Positions 25,536 to 35,521 are shown, counted from the first letter of the stretch. The stretch is 64,000 bases of DNA from Enterococcus_I eurekensis (GCF_042654605.1 NZ_JBHSGT010000020.1:1-64000); one strand, 5' to 3'. Notes: a model not told the origin generated them from the sequence alone. A program made the numbers and translations.

Positions 25536-26885
25536 ATGGAAGTCAATCATATTTTAGAAACGATTCGGATGGTCGAAGAAGAACATTTGGATATTCGGAC
25601 AATTACTATGGGAATCTCCCTTTTAGATTGCATGGACAGTGATATTAATGCCTTATGTGAAAAAGTTTATCAAAAAATTACTACCAAGGCGAAAGACCTA
25701 GTTGCTGTTGGGGAAAGCATTGAATTGGAATACGGGATTCCAATTATTAATAAACGAATTTCCGTGACACCAATTGCGATTGTTGCTTCAGCTGTTCATG
25801 CAACAGAAGAAGAGTGTATTCTAATTGCCAAAACACTCGATCGTGCAGCACAAACGGTGGGAGTTAATTTTATTGGTGGCTATAGTGCTTTAGTTGAAAA
25901 AGGCTATCAAGGAGCAGATAGAACATTGATTCATTCAATTCCTCAAGCTTTAGCTCAAACCAATTTTGTTTGTTCTTCTGTTAATATTGGTTCAACAAAA
26001 ACAGGGATTAATATGGACGCGGTTAAATTGATGGGGCAAGTTATTAAAGAAACAGCGGTGGCATCCGATATGGGCTGTGCTAAGCTGGTTGTTTTTGCAA
26101 ATGCGGTTGAAGACAATCCGTTCATGGCGGGAGCTTTCCATGGTGTGGGAGAAGCCGACTGCGTAATCAATGTCGGTGTGAGTGGTCCTGGTGTTGTAAA
26201 ACGAGCATTAGAAAAGGTTCGTGGCGAAAGTTTTGATGTCGTTGCAGAAACGGTTAAGAAAACGGCTTTTAAAATTACACGAATGGGGCAATTAGTTGGC
26301 AAAGTCGCTTCTGATCGTTTGGATGTTCCATTTGGGATTGTTGATTTATCATTAGCGCCAACACCGGCAGTTGGAGATAGTGTGGCTTATATTTTAGAAG
26401 AAATGGGCTTGGAATCCGTTGGGACACATGGTACTACAGCGGCTCTGGCTTTACTAAATGATGCCGTTAAAAAAGGTGGCGTGATGGCATGTAATCATGT
26501 TGGGGGCTTATCGGGTGCATTTATTCCAGTTTCAGAAGATGCCGGAATGATTGAAGCGGTAAAGAATGGTTTCTTAAATTTGGAAAAACTAGAAGCGATG
26601 ACGGCGATTTGTTCGGTTGGTTTAGATATGATTGCAATCCCAGGTGAAACGACAGCTGAAACAATTGCTGCAATGATTGCTGATGAGGCAGCGATTGGCG
26701 TTATCAATCATAAAACGACAGCAGTTCGAATCATTCCGGCCAAAGATAGTCAAGTCGGTGATATGATTGAATTTGGTGGTTTATTAGGCACGGCTCCCGT
26801 TATGAAAGTCAATCCAGCCAAATCGTATGATTTTATTCAACGTGGAGGGCGTATTCCAGCGCCAATTCATTCATTTAAGAATTAG
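25536..26885 (+). CDS. PFL family protein (UPF0210/DUF711)
   Basis: A 449-residue cytosolic protein of the pyruvate-formate-lyase-like UPF0210 family. Typical blocks are DIRTITMGISLLDC, NKRISVTPI, FIGGYSALVEKG, MGCAKLVVFANAVEDNPFMAGAFHGVGE and GTHGTTAALALLNDAVKKGG. The fold resembles a glycyl-radical barrel, but the glycyl-radical motif is not evident and the reaction is unknown. Its conserved partner is the ACT protein upstream. Confidence 0.9.
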   Translation: MEVNHILETIRMVEEEHLDIRTITMGISLLDCMDSDINALCEKVYQKITTKAKDLVAVGESIELEYGIPIINKRISVTPIAIVASAVHATEEECILIAKTLDRAAQTVGVNFIGGYSALVEKGYQGADRTLIHSIPQALAQTNFVCSSVNIGSTKTGINMDAVKLMGQVIKETAVASDMGCAKLVVFANAVEDNPFMAGAFHGVGEADCVINVGVSGPGVVKRALEKVRGESFDVVAETVKKTAFKITRMGQLVGKVASDRLDVPFGIVDLSLAPTPAVGDSVAYILEEMGLESVGTHGTTAALALLNDAVKKGGVMACNHVGGLSGAFIPVSEDAGMIEAVKNGFLNLEKLEAMTAICSVGLDMIAIPGETTAETIAAMIADEAAIGVINHKTTAVRIIPAKDSQVGDMIEFGGLLGTAPVMKVNPAKSYDFIQRGGRIPAPIHSFKN

Positions 26886-26899
26886 ACAGGAGTTTTTGG

Positions 26900-27520
26900 A
26901 TGTTTAAGAATTTTATTTGGGATTTTGACGGTACGTTATATGATACGTATCCGGTAATGTTAGATAGTATTATACAATCGTTGAAACAAGATTTTGCCAT
27001 TGATGGCGATAGGAAACGGATTTATTATTTATTAAAGAGTGAATCCTCTAAAGCTGTTGCTCAGGAATATGGCCTTGATTTTGACCTTTTTACAACAGCT
27101 TTTAAGAAAATTGAAAACCAAGATCCTCGACAGTCACTGCCATTTGCAGGGGCAATCGAGGTGTTAGAAACAATCAGAAATCAACATGGACGAAACTTTA
27201 TTTTGACTCATCGGACGTTAAAATCAACTGAAACGATGTTAGTACAAGATGGCTTTCATGATTTAATTACTGAAATTGTTGGTTCTGATCAAGATTTCCC
27301 GCGAAAACCCGATCCAACTTCCTTAAATTACTTTTTAAATAAATATGGCATGGATCCAAACGAAACAGTCATGGTTGGAGACCGTAAACTCGATATCGAG
27401 GCTGGGAAAAATGCTGGTGTAGCCACAATATTTTTTGATGTTGAAGCGTTGTTGGATGACATGCAGGCGGATTATCGTGTCTTTTCGATGAACGATATTT
27501 TAAAAATTCTTCAAAGGTAA
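26900..27520 (+). CDS. HAD-superfamily phosphatase
   Basis: A 206-residue hydrolase. Motif I is WDFDGTLYDT (nucleophile and acid/base aspartates), motif II is ILTHRT, a lysine is near RKPDP, and motif IV is GDRKLDIEAGKNAG. A helical cap follows motif I. It is in the phosphoglycolate phosphatase/beta-phosphoglucomutase branch; the substrate is a small phosphate ester that cannot be named. It is 14 bases after the PFL gene. Confidence 0.88.
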   Translation: MFKNFIWDFDGTLYDTYPVMLDSIIQSLKQDFAIDGDRKRIYYLLKSESSKAVAQEYGLDFDLFTTAFKKIENQDPRQSLPFAGAIEVLETIRNQHGRNFILTHRTLKSTETMLVQDGFHDLITEIVGSDQDFPRKPDPTSLNYFLNKYGMDPNETVMVGDRKLDIEAGKNAGVATIFFDVEALLDDMQADYRVFSMNDILKILQR

Positions 27521-27549
27521 GCAAGTTGAGAAAATCAACTTGCTTTTTT
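27519..27549 (+). terminator. Terminator between the HAD gene and comEA
   Basis: AAGCAAGTTGA pairs with TCAACTTGCTT (27519-27545), followed by T residues. Confidence 0.85.
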
Positions 27550-27578
27550 CGTATATTCCTTTTAAAGGAGGGATATTT

Positions 27579-28190
27579 TTGAAAATTAATCAGAAACAAA
27601 TATTAATCATAGTTGGTACAATCGCAACGTTTTTATTTGGTATTGTTTTTCTTATGTATCAAAAAGGTTCGAATGAAGAGGAACTTTTATGGGAAACGGT
27701 TGAATCGAATGTCTCGAGTGTCACCGAGTCAACCGATTTAGCTCAAGAGGACTTGGTGATTTTAGTTGATATTAAAGGTGAAATTAAACAACCCGGCGTT
27801 TATGAATTGGCTCATGATGCTCGCTTAAATGAATTAATTTTATTGGCAGGTGGCTTTACAGAAAATGCAGAAGTTCGACAAATAAATCTAGCAGAAAAAT
27901 TGAGTGATCAACAAATGATTTACGTGCCGAATCAGGATGAACTAACGTTTTCAATCGATCAATTGGTTGAAGATGAAGAGGACATGTCACAGTCATCAAC
28001 GACAGTCAACATCAATACGGCCGATCTAACGGAACTCCAACAACTTCCTGGTGTCGGTCCATCCAAGGCACAGGCGATTATTGCTTATCGTGAAGAAAAT
28101 GGTTTGTTTAAAAGTATTGAAGGGCTTCTTGAGGTTTCAGGGTTTGGAGAAAAAACATTTGAAAAATTAAAAGATTCCATCGTAATTTAA
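27579..28190 (+). CDS. comEA: Competence DNA receptor ComEA
   Basis: About 203 residues. An N-terminal membrane anchor (IVGTIATFLFGIVFLM) is followed by an SLBB domain (VDIKGEIKQPGVYEL, LAGGFTENA) and a C-terminal helix-hairpin-helix DNA-binding domain (NINTADLTELQQLPGVGPSKAQAII). It binds incoming double-stranded DNA at the outer face of the membrane and hands it to ComEC. TTG 27579 follows AAAGGAGGGA. comEB and comEC lie 4.5 kb downstream, separated by an unrelated operon. Confidence 0.93.
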   Translation: MKINQKQILIIVGTIATFLFGIVFLMYQKGSNEEELLWETVESNVSSVTESTDLAQEDLVILVDIKGEIKQPGVYELAHDARLNELILLAGGFTENAEVRQINLAEKLSDQQMIYVPNQDELTFSIDQLVEDEEDMSQSSTTVNINTADLTELQQLPGVGPSKAQAIIAYREENGLFKSIEGLLEVSGFGEKTFEKLKDSIVI

Positions 28191-28202
28191 TCTTTTGTCG
28201 TA

Positions 28203-28239
28203 AAACTTACAAGACCATTCGAGTTCTTGTAAGTTTTTA
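28203..28239 (+). terminator. Terminator after comEA
   Basis: AAACTTACAAGA (28203-28214) pairs perfectly with TCTTGTAAGTTT (28225-28236), followed by T residues. Confidence 0.88.
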
Positions 28240-28330
28240 TTATTTAAGCCGTTTTAAATAAGATATCTTCGTTTAAATTGAGTGAATATGATAGGATATA
28301 ACTAAATAATAGCTCGTAGGAGGGATCGCT

Positions 28331-29266
28331 TTGAGTGAGGAAAATTTAATTAGTATTACTAAATTAATTGATGAAGTTGAAAAGGTCATTTTAGGCAAAC
28401 GGACAGTTATTCAACTAACCGTTGCGGCATTACTAGCTGGTGGGCACGTCTTGTTTGAAGACGTGCCAGGAGTCGGCAAAACGATGCTCGTTAAAGCACT
28501 TGCTGAAGCGATACACGGGCGTTTTTCTCGAGTTCAATTCACACCTGACTTACTGCCAAGTGATATTTTAGGTGTTTCGATCTTAAATAGTCAAACCAAT
28601 CAATTTGAATTTCGCCAAGGACCAATTTTTACCGATGTTTTATTAGCCGATGAAATTAATCGAACAACGCCACGAACGCAAGCAGCCTTATTAGAAGCGA
28701 TGTCTGAAAAATCAGTCACCATTGATGGCAAAACCTATCGTCTATCTGACAATTTTTTTGTATTAGCAACGCAAAACCCGATTGAATATGAAGGAACTTA
28801 TCCTTTACCAGAAGCACAACTCGATCGTTTTTTATTTAAATTAGCAATTGGCTATCCTTCTGAAGAAGATGAACTGCAATTGATGCTGAATAAGACAATT
28901 GAATCAAAAGTTATTTCTAGAGTGATGGACGAACAAGAACTTATCCGTTTAAAAGAACAAGTTGATGACGTTTACGTTGATGAAGTCGTCGGAAAATATG
29001 CCTTGGCACTGATTCAAAAAACGCGTCAACATCCGAGTATTGCGCTGGGGATTAGTCCGCGGGGAAGTATTGCTTTTATCCGTGGAGCAAAAGCCTTTGC
29101 TATGACGCAAGGGCGAACATTTGTCACACCGAAAGATTTACAGATGATTTTACCGGCAGTATTTGGGCACCGCCTTCATTTTAAATACGCCAGAGCTAAT
29201 CATAAAGAATATCAAGCGATTATTGAAGACATTTTAAGTAGCGTTCCTGTCCCGATTAGGAGGTAA
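28331..29266 (+). CDS. MoxR-family AAA+ ATPase
   Basis: A 311-residue AAA+ chaperone-like ATPase. Walker A EDVPGVGKTML is near 40, Walker B LLADEINR near 110, sensor region ATQNPIEYEGTYPLPEAQLDRF, and a C-terminal lid. It usually works with a DUF58 protein and a transglutaminase, and exactly those follow here, 3 bases and then overlapping. The set is thought to assemble or activate membrane or surface complexes; its target is unknown. TTG 28331 follows AGGAGGG. Confidence 0.92.
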   Translation: MSEENLISITKLIDEVEKVILGKRTVIQLTVAALLAGGHVLFEDVPGVGKTMLVKALAEAIHGRFSRVQFTPDLLPSDILGVSILNSQTNQFEFRQGPIFTDVLLADEINRTTPRTQAALLEAMSEKSVTIDGKTYRLSDNFFVLATQNPIEYEGTYPLPEAQLDRFLFKLAIGYPSEEDELQLMLNKTIESKVISRVMDEQELIRLKEQVDDVYVDEVVGKYALALIQKTRQHPSIALGISPRGSIAFIRGAKAFAMTQGRTFVTPKDLQMILPAVFGHRLHFKYARANHKEYQAIIEDILSSVPVPIRR

Positions 29267-29269
29267 CAC

Positions 29270-30277
29270 GTGAAATATTTAAAACCAATTCTAAAGCTAA
29301 GTCTCTTAATCCTCTTTTATGTAATCAGTTTTTTATATGCTATTATTTTTACAAATCAAACAGGTTGGATACTATTTTGGTTCCTAAGTTTAATCCTATT
29401 ACTTGAAATACTGTCGCTGATTACGCCATTACGTTTACTTCAAGTGAGGAGTCAAAAACCATTGCGCTTAGCTGTCGATGAGTTTGTGACGATTGAGTTG
29501 TTAATCAACAGTTTATATAAAATGCCACTTTATTTTCATAGACTAAATGTTTCTTTTTCTGAAATTTGCCATACAAAACAACTAAGTAATTATTTGGGGC
29601 AAGAAAAAAAGCTTAAAGTGGCGTGGCAGCCGATAAATAGAGGGCTGATCGAAAGTCGAAATGTTTTATTTGAAACACACGATTTTTTACATTGCTTTCC
29701 TAGAACAATTCAGATGACGATGCCCGTTGAGTGGGTGGTCCTTCCATTACGCCATTCTTTTGTCGATCAAGGCATCGCAATCATTGAACATCTGATGTCT
29801 AAAAAAGCTTATGGCGAGCCCACGTTTACTTTAAAAAACTATCGTCAATATCGTGAAGGGGAATCGATTAAGCAAATTGACTGGAAAACTTCTAGCCGGA
29901 TGCAGACATTAATGACTCGTGAATATGAAAATGACGAACCAAGTAAATGGTTGCTAGTTTTTTATGGAATTGAAAGTATTTATTTTGAGGAAATGTTGAG
30001 CCTTTTTTATACAATTTTTCTAGAATATCCAACACAAGCAAGATTTATGCTGATGGGGGAAGGAACCACTAGTTATCAGATTGAATCGCTGGTTGACTTT
30101 GCAAGTGTTCAACCATTAAATGATTTACCAATGATTCCTTATCGTGAAAATGAAAATATTTGTATTTTTGTCCCAGAGGTCACCGATGAGCTAGCAACAC
30201 TTTTTCAAGCGAAACGTTTTCACCTAATTCCTTATGAACAAGTCATGAGTGGAGGTGAGCCTAAAGATGTTCTCTAG
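29270..30277 (+). CDS. DUF58 domain protein
   Basis: 335 residues. Two membrane segments at the start (LLILFYVISFLYAIIF, GWILFWFLSLILLLEIL) precede a cytosolic or surface region with the DUF58 hallmark NYRQYREGESIKQIDWKTSSRMQTLMTREYE near 195-225. GTG start after AGGAGG, 3 bases from the moxR stop. It is the usual adaptor partner of MoxR ATPases. Confidence 0.9.
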   Translation: MKYLKPILKLSLLILFYVISFLYAIIFTNQTGWILFWFLSLILLLEILSLITPLRLLQVRSQKPLRLAVDEFVTIELLINSLYKMPLYFHRLNVSFSEICHTKQLSNYLGQEKKLKVAWQPINRGLIESRNVLFETHDFLHCFPRTIQMTMPVEWVVLPLRHSFVDQGIAIIEHLMSKKAYGEPTFTLKNYRQYREGESIKQIDWKTSSRMQTLMTREYENDEPSKWLLVFYGIESIYFEEMLSLFYTIFLEYPTQARFMLMGEGTTSYQIESLVDFASVQPLNDLPMIPYRENENICIFVPEVTDELATLFQAKRFHLIPYEQVMSGGEPKDVL

Positions 30278-32444
30278 AATTCAAAAGAAACTTTTCCTGA
30301 CCGTAACGTCCTATTGGGCTTTTTCGGTGACTTTTTATCAATTTTTAACGATTTATAACTTTGAACAAAAATGGGTTGGTTTTATTAGTGTCGGAATGCT
30401 TAGTCTAACGGCCTTACTCATTCCTTATAAAATTCTGCGCTATCCCGTTTATTTAATCAGTTTACTTGGAGGACTCTATATTTTAATCCCCATGTCTGAG
30501 ACGAAATTTTTTCCATGGCTAGCGAATTTTTATGCTAAGTTACAAGAAGTTTCTCAAATATTTGTTAGTGGGCGCGCTAATTTTTTACCTCATGAAATGG
30601 CCGCTGTTTTACTGCTGTTTACAATTTTAATCTTAATCGAATTACTGGTTGAGTTTAAGCAAGTTTGGCTTAGTGTTTTATTTTTAATAGGCTACTTATT
30701 GATTTTAGCGATTTATAACTCACAAAACTTTTATTTACCAATCCTGTTGGTCTTAGCAGTCGGTTTACTGCAACACTTTTATTTGAATCAGCAAAAACAA
30801 AATGTCCCCCATCGAAGTTTTTTCCCGATAATCTTTCTATTAGTTATCCTTGCAGTTAGCGCAGTCTATTTACCGAAAGAAGATGCGCAACGTGCGATTT
30901 TGTCTCAAACGAGTCATTTTCGAAATTGGTTAAATGACAAAGGCGTTTATCACTTTATTCAAAAACAAGGCTTACCAAAAGCTACACGAACAGGATTTAG
31001 TGAAAATGATGAACAATTAGGAGGACCCATTTTTGATGATAATCAAATTGTTTTTGAAGCTCTACAAACGAAAGGGCATTATTGGCGGGTTGAAAGTAAG
31101 AGTTTATACACGGGTAGTGGTTGGCAAACGAGTCAAAGAGAAAGAGCGGTGTCTGATCAATCAGTGAATCAAATGACTTATGCGACATTTGAAAGCAAGC
31201 AACAGCTAACTCTACCAGAAGAAATAGCAGTTAAAATTGCTTATCAAGGCACCTATTTGCCGATTCCTTATGGATTAGTCGAAATCAATTTACAAACAAA
31301 TGAGCAAATTGGTTTGTCTCATTCGATTGATTCAGACCGAATTGATGCATCAGAATCACTTGAAGCGGCTTATGTTTTGATGAACTGGCAAGATTTAGAT
31401 TATTCATTGAGTGATTTGGCGAGTGTTCCATTGAGTATTCCCAAAGGACCAGTTAACTACTTACAATTACCAGATTCTTTACCAATGACTGTGCAATCAT
31501 TGACAGAAAGTTTAGTAGCCGAACAAAAAACATTGATTCAAAAAGTTCAAGCGATTGAGAGTTACTTGAAAACAGATGATTTATTCCGTTATTCGAAAGT
31601 CGATGCGCTCTATCCTGAGCCAGAACAAGATTTTGTGGCGCATTTCCTCTTTGAGTCACACGTGGGGTATTGTGACCATTTTTCGTCGGCTATGACAGTC
31701 ATGTTGCGTTCAATTGGGATTCCAGCACGCTGGGTAAAAGGGTTTGCCTCTGGTGATCCAATGGCGGTTGAAGAAGACCGAATCCGTTATGCTATTCGCA
31801 ACAACGACGCCCATTCCTGGGTTGAAGTTTATTTCGAGGGCTATGGTTGGCTACCATTTGAACCGACACCTTCATTTTCTCAACCTTTACAAGAAGAAGA
31901 GGATGAAACAGTAGAGACAACGAATCTAACGTCAGAAAGTACAGGGCAAAGCTCTACAGAAGAACAAGTGGACTCAACGAATGAAACCGCGTCTATTGTA
32001 GAAGAAGCTGAATCAAGCGATACCGTTGTCCAAGCAGAACAGAACAATGAACGAGTATCGTTACAACTGTTTGGGCGATTGATAGGGGCAATAGCGATTT
32101 TGTTCTTAGCCTTCGGAACTTTTTATCTTTATAAGTGGCGTGTGTATCTCATAACAATTTTATTACTTCGATGGAAAAAACAACCATTTGAAGCAGCTTA
32201 TCCCTATTTATTAAAACAGTTTGAGCCTGTCGTAAAAAGGCAAAACAATCAGTCATTAATTGAGTATGCTTACCAAGTCGAACAAGTTATTCCAAGTTTT
32301 AATCAAAAGTTTATTGATGTAACGAAAATATACGAGGCTCAGTTATATGGCCGACAATCGGTTATAAATAAAGAACAGCTCATGAAAATAAAACAACTGG
32401 CCAAACAAATTAGTCAAACTAAAATAAAAGCGCCAGTTAAATAA
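30267..32444 (+). CDS. TgpA-like membrane transglutaminase-fold protein
   Basis: About 725 residues. Five or six N-terminal membrane segments (to about 190) precede an extracellular part with an intact papain/transglutaminase core: VGYCDHFSSAMTVMLRSIGIPARWVKGF (Cys), AHSWVEVYFEGYGWLPFEPTP (His and Asp region). A Ser/Thr/Glu-rich linker (about 540-590) leads to one more membrane segment and a cytosolic tail. ATG 30267 overlaps the DUF58 stop by 11 bases. It likely acts on surface proteins or peptidoglycan; the substrate is unknown. Confidence 0.88.
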   Translation: MFSRIQKKLFLTVTSYWAFSVTFYQFLTIYNFEQKWVGFISVGMLSLTALLIPYKILRYPVYLISLLGGLYILIPMSETKFFPWLANFYAKLQEVSQIFVSGRANFLPHEMAAVLLLFTILILIELLVEFKQVWLSVLFLIGYLLILAIYNSQNFYLPILLVLAVGLLQHFYLNQQKQNVPHRSFFPIIFLLVILAVSAVYLPKEDAQRAILSQTSHFRNWLNDKGVYHFIQKQGLPKATRTGFSENDEQLGGPIFDDNQIVFEALQTKGHYWRVESKSLYTGSGWQTSQRERAVSDQSVNQMTYATFESKQQLTLPEEIAVKIAYQGTYLPIPYGLVEINLQTNEQIGLSHSIDSDRIDASESLEAAYVLMNWQDLDYSLSDLASVPLSIPKGPVNYLQLPDSLPMTVQSLTESLVAEQKTLIQKVQAIESYLKTDDLFRYSKVDALYPEPEQDFVAHFLFESHVGYCDHFSSAMTVMLRSIGIPARWVKGFASGDPMAVEEDRIRYAIRNNDAHSWVEVYFEGYGWLPFEPTPSFSQPLQEEEDETVETTNLTSESTGQSSTEEQVDSTNETASIVEEAESSDTVVQAEQNNERVSLQLFGRLIGAIAILFLAFGTFYLYKWRVYLITILLLRWKKQPFEAAYPYLLKQFEPVVKRQNNQSLIEYAYQVEQVIPSFNQKFIDVTKIYEAQLYGRQSVINKEQLMKIKQLAKQISQTKIKAPVK

Positions 32445-32710
32445 CAATCAAATTTTACTGAACTGAACCGGCGAGCTAGATTTATTCTATCGAATTCAAG
32501 TCGTTAACAGTAGAGATATTAACCAATAAAAGTTCATACAAATCTACGACTGTGGCTTATGTTGCAGTCTTTTTTATGTTAAATAAAAATACTCTTTTAA
32601 AAAGACGTAGTTATTAATAAGAAGCGCCTTGATTGTTCCTTGAAATTTGAATCGTTCAAAAGTGGCAGATTTATGATCTTCATATTACTTGAGACTTTTG
32701 TCAAAACCAG
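32445..32710. other. Gap between the transglutaminase gene and comEB
   Basis: No gene is supported. A terminator-like hairpin GACTG...CAGTC followed by TTTTTT lies at 32548-32577. The rest is AT-rich with no recognisable element until the promoter at 32711. Confidence 0.5.
32548..32577 (+). terminator. Probable terminator of the MoxR operon
   Basis: GACTG and CAGTC form a short stem with a T6 run directly after. Confidence 0.6.
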
Positions 32711-32739
32711 TTGGAATTTTTATTTTTTTCTGCTAGGAT
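32711..32739 (+). promoter_or_regulatory. Promoter of comEB-comEC
   Basis: TTGGAA (32711-32716), 17-base spacer, TAGGAT (32734-32739); start of transcription about 30 bases before comEB. Confidence 0.6.
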
Positions 32740-32775
32740 GACTGTAACCAATAAAATAATCATAAGGAGCGCTAA

Positions 32776-33288
32776 ATGATAGAGATGAATCCAGAACCAA
32801 TCCGTATTGATAAAAGAATTCCTTGGGACCAATATTTTATGGCTCAAGCTGTATTGTTATCCTTAAGAAGTACTTGTACACGATTAGAAGTAGGTGCGAC
32901 ATTAGTTAAAGATAAACGCATTATCGCTGGTGGTTATAACGGTTCTGTTAGTGGTGATCATCATTGTATTGATGAAGGTTGCTATATTGTCGATGGACAC
33001 TGTGTTCGTACGATTCACGCGGAAATCAATGCCTTATTACAATGTTCTCGTCTAGGTGTTTCAACTGATAATGCTGAAATCTACGTGACACATTTTCCTT
33101 GTTTACAATGTACAAAGTCCATCCTTCAAGCAGGAATTAAAAAAATCCATTATTTAAACGATTACCGAAACAATGAGTATGCGAAGGCGTTAATCGAACA
33201 AGTTGGTGTTGATGTTCACCAAGTCAAGCTAGATGCTGAATACTTTGAAAAGCTTTCGTTCGGTCGCCTAGAGGATCTTAATGGATAA
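32776..33288 (+). CDS. comEB: ComEB / dCMP deaminase family protein
   Basis: A 170-residue zinc-dependent deaminase. Zinc ligands and catalytic Glu are in HAEINALLQC (near 82) and PCLQC (near 111); TRLEVGATLVKDKRIIAGGYNG is the family N-terminal block. The reaction is deamination of dCMP to dUMP, feeding dTMP synthesis. In many Firmicutes it is the middle gene of comEA-EB-EC but is not required for transformation in B. subtilis. It overlaps comEC by 8 bases. Confidence 0.92.
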   Translation: MIEMNPEPIRIDKRIPWDQYFMAQAVLLSLRSTCTRLEVGATLVKDKRIIAGGYNGSVSGDHHCIDEGCYIVDGHCVRTIHAEINALLQCSRLGVSTDNAEIYVTHFPCLQCTKSILQAGIKKIHYLNDYRNNEYAKALIEQVGVDVHQVKLDAEYFEKLSFGRLEDLNG

Positions 33289-35521
33289 ACGTTGGAAAAA
33301 CCAACTGATCTTTCCAATTCTGATCGCTACAAGCCTGCTTTACGCAGTTATTTTACAACAAATGATATTGCTCTTTATTGCTAGTTATTTTTTTATCACT
33401 ATTTGCTACAAAAAACAGGTAACTCTGGGGTTACTTAGTTTTTTTGTAGCTTTTTTATTTTTGGTGAATTTTTATATCAGAATTGAAGAGCAGCCTATCA
33501 CTAATCAAGAAATAACTATAGAGCTGACAATTTATCCGGATACGATAAAATTGAACAACGATTTTGTGACACTTGAAGGAAAGACAAAGCAAGGAAATAT
33601 CTATGCGCAATATGCTGTGAAAAATACAGAAGAAGTTATTGAATGGCAGAAACGAACGAATTGGCAAAAAGTTATTCGGGTGCAAGGAAAATATAAAAAC
33701 AGTCAATCCGCCCGAAACAAGCATGGTTTTGATCGTGCTTGGTACGAATTTTCAAATAATAAAATTGGCACGTTTCAAATTGAGAAGATTTTAGCAAAGA
33801 AGGACGAAAATTACCGATTTTCAGGGAGGAAAATACGTGCTCAAGCGATTGATTGGGTAGAAACAACTTTCTTTGGCAAAACAGCAACGTATATTAAGGC
33901 GTTATTACTAGGTTATCGTGATCAAGAATTTCAAGAGATACGAAAAGCGTACTCGAGTAGTGGAATTTTACATCTATTTAGTATTTCCGGAATGCATATT
34001 TCGATTTTTTTCGGTTGGTGTTTCTATTTATTCCGACGCAGTCTCTTAACTATAGAGGAATTTTCTGGGCCGTTTATTCTACTAATGTTTTTCGCGGTCA
34101 TCTTATTTGGTCAAGGTTTGAGTATTTGGCGGGGGATGCTGATGTACCTGATTCAATTTGTCTTTAGAGCGAAACAGATTCATTGGTCTGCGCTCGATCA
34201 GTTTTCTTTAATGCTTTTTCTTTTATTATTGATTGAACCTAAATCGTTGATCCAAACGTCTGGTGTTCTTTCAATTCTTTTAGCTTTAATTATTTTATTG
34301 AGTCAAGAACAACAAAAGAATTCCTTTTTATATAGTCTAGAAATTAGTTTTTTAGCTAGTCCAATTTTAATGTTTTATTTTTTTGAAATTCCTTTACTCG
34401 GAGGAGTACTAACGGCGTTAATTGCACCATTTTTTAGCTTGTTATTGCTTCCGAGTTTCGTTTTGATTTGTTTGTTGGCGGCTATGCAAGTACCTGTTAC
34501 GGGGCTTAATTCATGGTTCAATCAAGTCTTAGCTTTTTTTGAATCTATTTTACAATTTTCTGAGAAGTTTGTGGTTATTACGGGGAAAATTGGGCTATCA
34601 ATCGTGTTTTTTTTGTTAATTATTGGTTTATTAGCCTATCAATCAAAAAGGTGGAAATATTGGTATTTTGGCTTATTGCTTTTTTATTTACTTATCCCTC
34701 GTTTTCCACTGTATTCTTCGGTAAGCTTTGTTGATGTCGGTCAAGGAGACAGTATTGTTATCCAAAGTTTTGGTAATCAAGAAGTTTATGTAATTGATAC
34801 TGGTGGTAAGATGAACTTTGGGGATGAAGAAGAAAAGGGAGAAGCCAATGCAATGTATACGGTAGTACCATTTTTAAAAGGAGAGGGAATTCGAAAAATT
34901 GACGGTCTTTTTTTGACGCACGGCGATTTTGATCACGCGGGCGATTTGGAAACAATTTTAGAAGAATTTCAAGTCAAAAAATTATATCTGTCTAGCGGAA
35001 TGTTACAACATAAGAATATGGTAAACCTTGATAAGAAATTGCTGAAAAAAGTAAAAATAGTTGAATTAGCACAAGGTGAGCGCGTTGGGAACAAAATTAC
35101 GTTTGAAATTCTTGCCCCAATCAAAACAGGCATTGGGGAAAACAAAGATTCTCTCGTCTTACAGACAACTATGAATAGGATTAAATTTTTATTTATGGGT
35201 GATTTAGAAGCAGAAGGAGAGGGACAACTTTTACGGGATTATCCAGATATTCAGGCCGATGTCGTCAAGTTGGGGCATCATGGGAGTCGAACATCCAGTA
35301 CCAAACTATTCTTACAGGCAATCGGTGCGAAACAAGGGGTTATTTCTTGTGGCGTAAATAACCATTTTAATCATCCTCATCCAGAAGTGTTAGCAAATTT
35401 GAACCAGCATCAGGTTCGAGTTTTTCGAACCGATCAAGAGGGAATGATTCGTTATATTTGGCATCAACCAAACAAACTCCCAAAAATAAAAAGAGAGCTA
35501 GTCAATCCGAGTTCTTCGTGA
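33281..35521 (+). CDS. comEC: Competence DNA channel ComEC/Rec2
   Basis: A 746-residue polytopic membrane protein. An N-terminal OB-like part (to about 190), a competence domain with conserved GILHLFSISGMHISIFFGW and many membrane segments (to about 490), then a C-terminal metallo-beta-lactamase-like domain (VDVGQGDSIVIQ, THGDFDHAGD, KLGHHGSRTSS). It moves single-stranded DNA across the membrane during natural transformation. The metal-site residues are intact. Length is normal, so together with comEA this suggests the uptake machine is functional. Confidence 0.93.
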   Translation: MDKRWKNQLIFPILIATSLLYAVILQQMILLFIASYFFITICYKKQVTLGLLSFFVAFLFLVNFYIRIEEQPITNQEITIELTIYPDTIKLNNDFVTLEGKTKQGNIYAQYAVKNTEEVIEWQKRTNWQKVIRVQGKYKNSQSARNKHGFDRAWYEFSNNKIGTFQIEKILAKKDENYRFSGRKIRAQAIDWVETTFFGKTATYIKALLLGYRDQEFQEIRKAYSSSGILHLFSISGMHISIFFGWCFYLFRRSLLTIEEFSGPFILLMFFAVILFGQGLSIWRGMLMYLIQFVFRAKQIHWSALDQFSLMLFLLLLIEPKSLIQTSGVLSILLALIILLSQEQQKNSFLYSLEISFLASPILMFYFFEIPLLGGVLTALIAPFFSLLLLPSFVLICLLAAMQVPVTGLNSWFNQVLAFFESILQFSEKFVVITGKIGLSIVFFLLIIGLLAYQSKRWKYWYFGLLLFYLLIPRFPLYSSVSFVDVGQGDSIVIQSFGNQEVYVIDTGGKMNFGDEEEKGEANAMYTVVPFLKGEGIRKIDGLFLTHGDFDHAGDLETILEEFQVKKLYLSSGMLQHKNMVNLDKKLLKKVKIVELAQGERVGNKITFEILAPIKTGIGENKDSLVLQTTMNRIKFLFMGDLEAEGEGQLLRDYPDIQADVVKLGHHGSRTSSTKLFLQAIGAKQGVISCGVNNHFNHPHPEVLANLNQHQVRVFRTDQEGMIRYIWHQPNKLPKIKRELVNPSSS

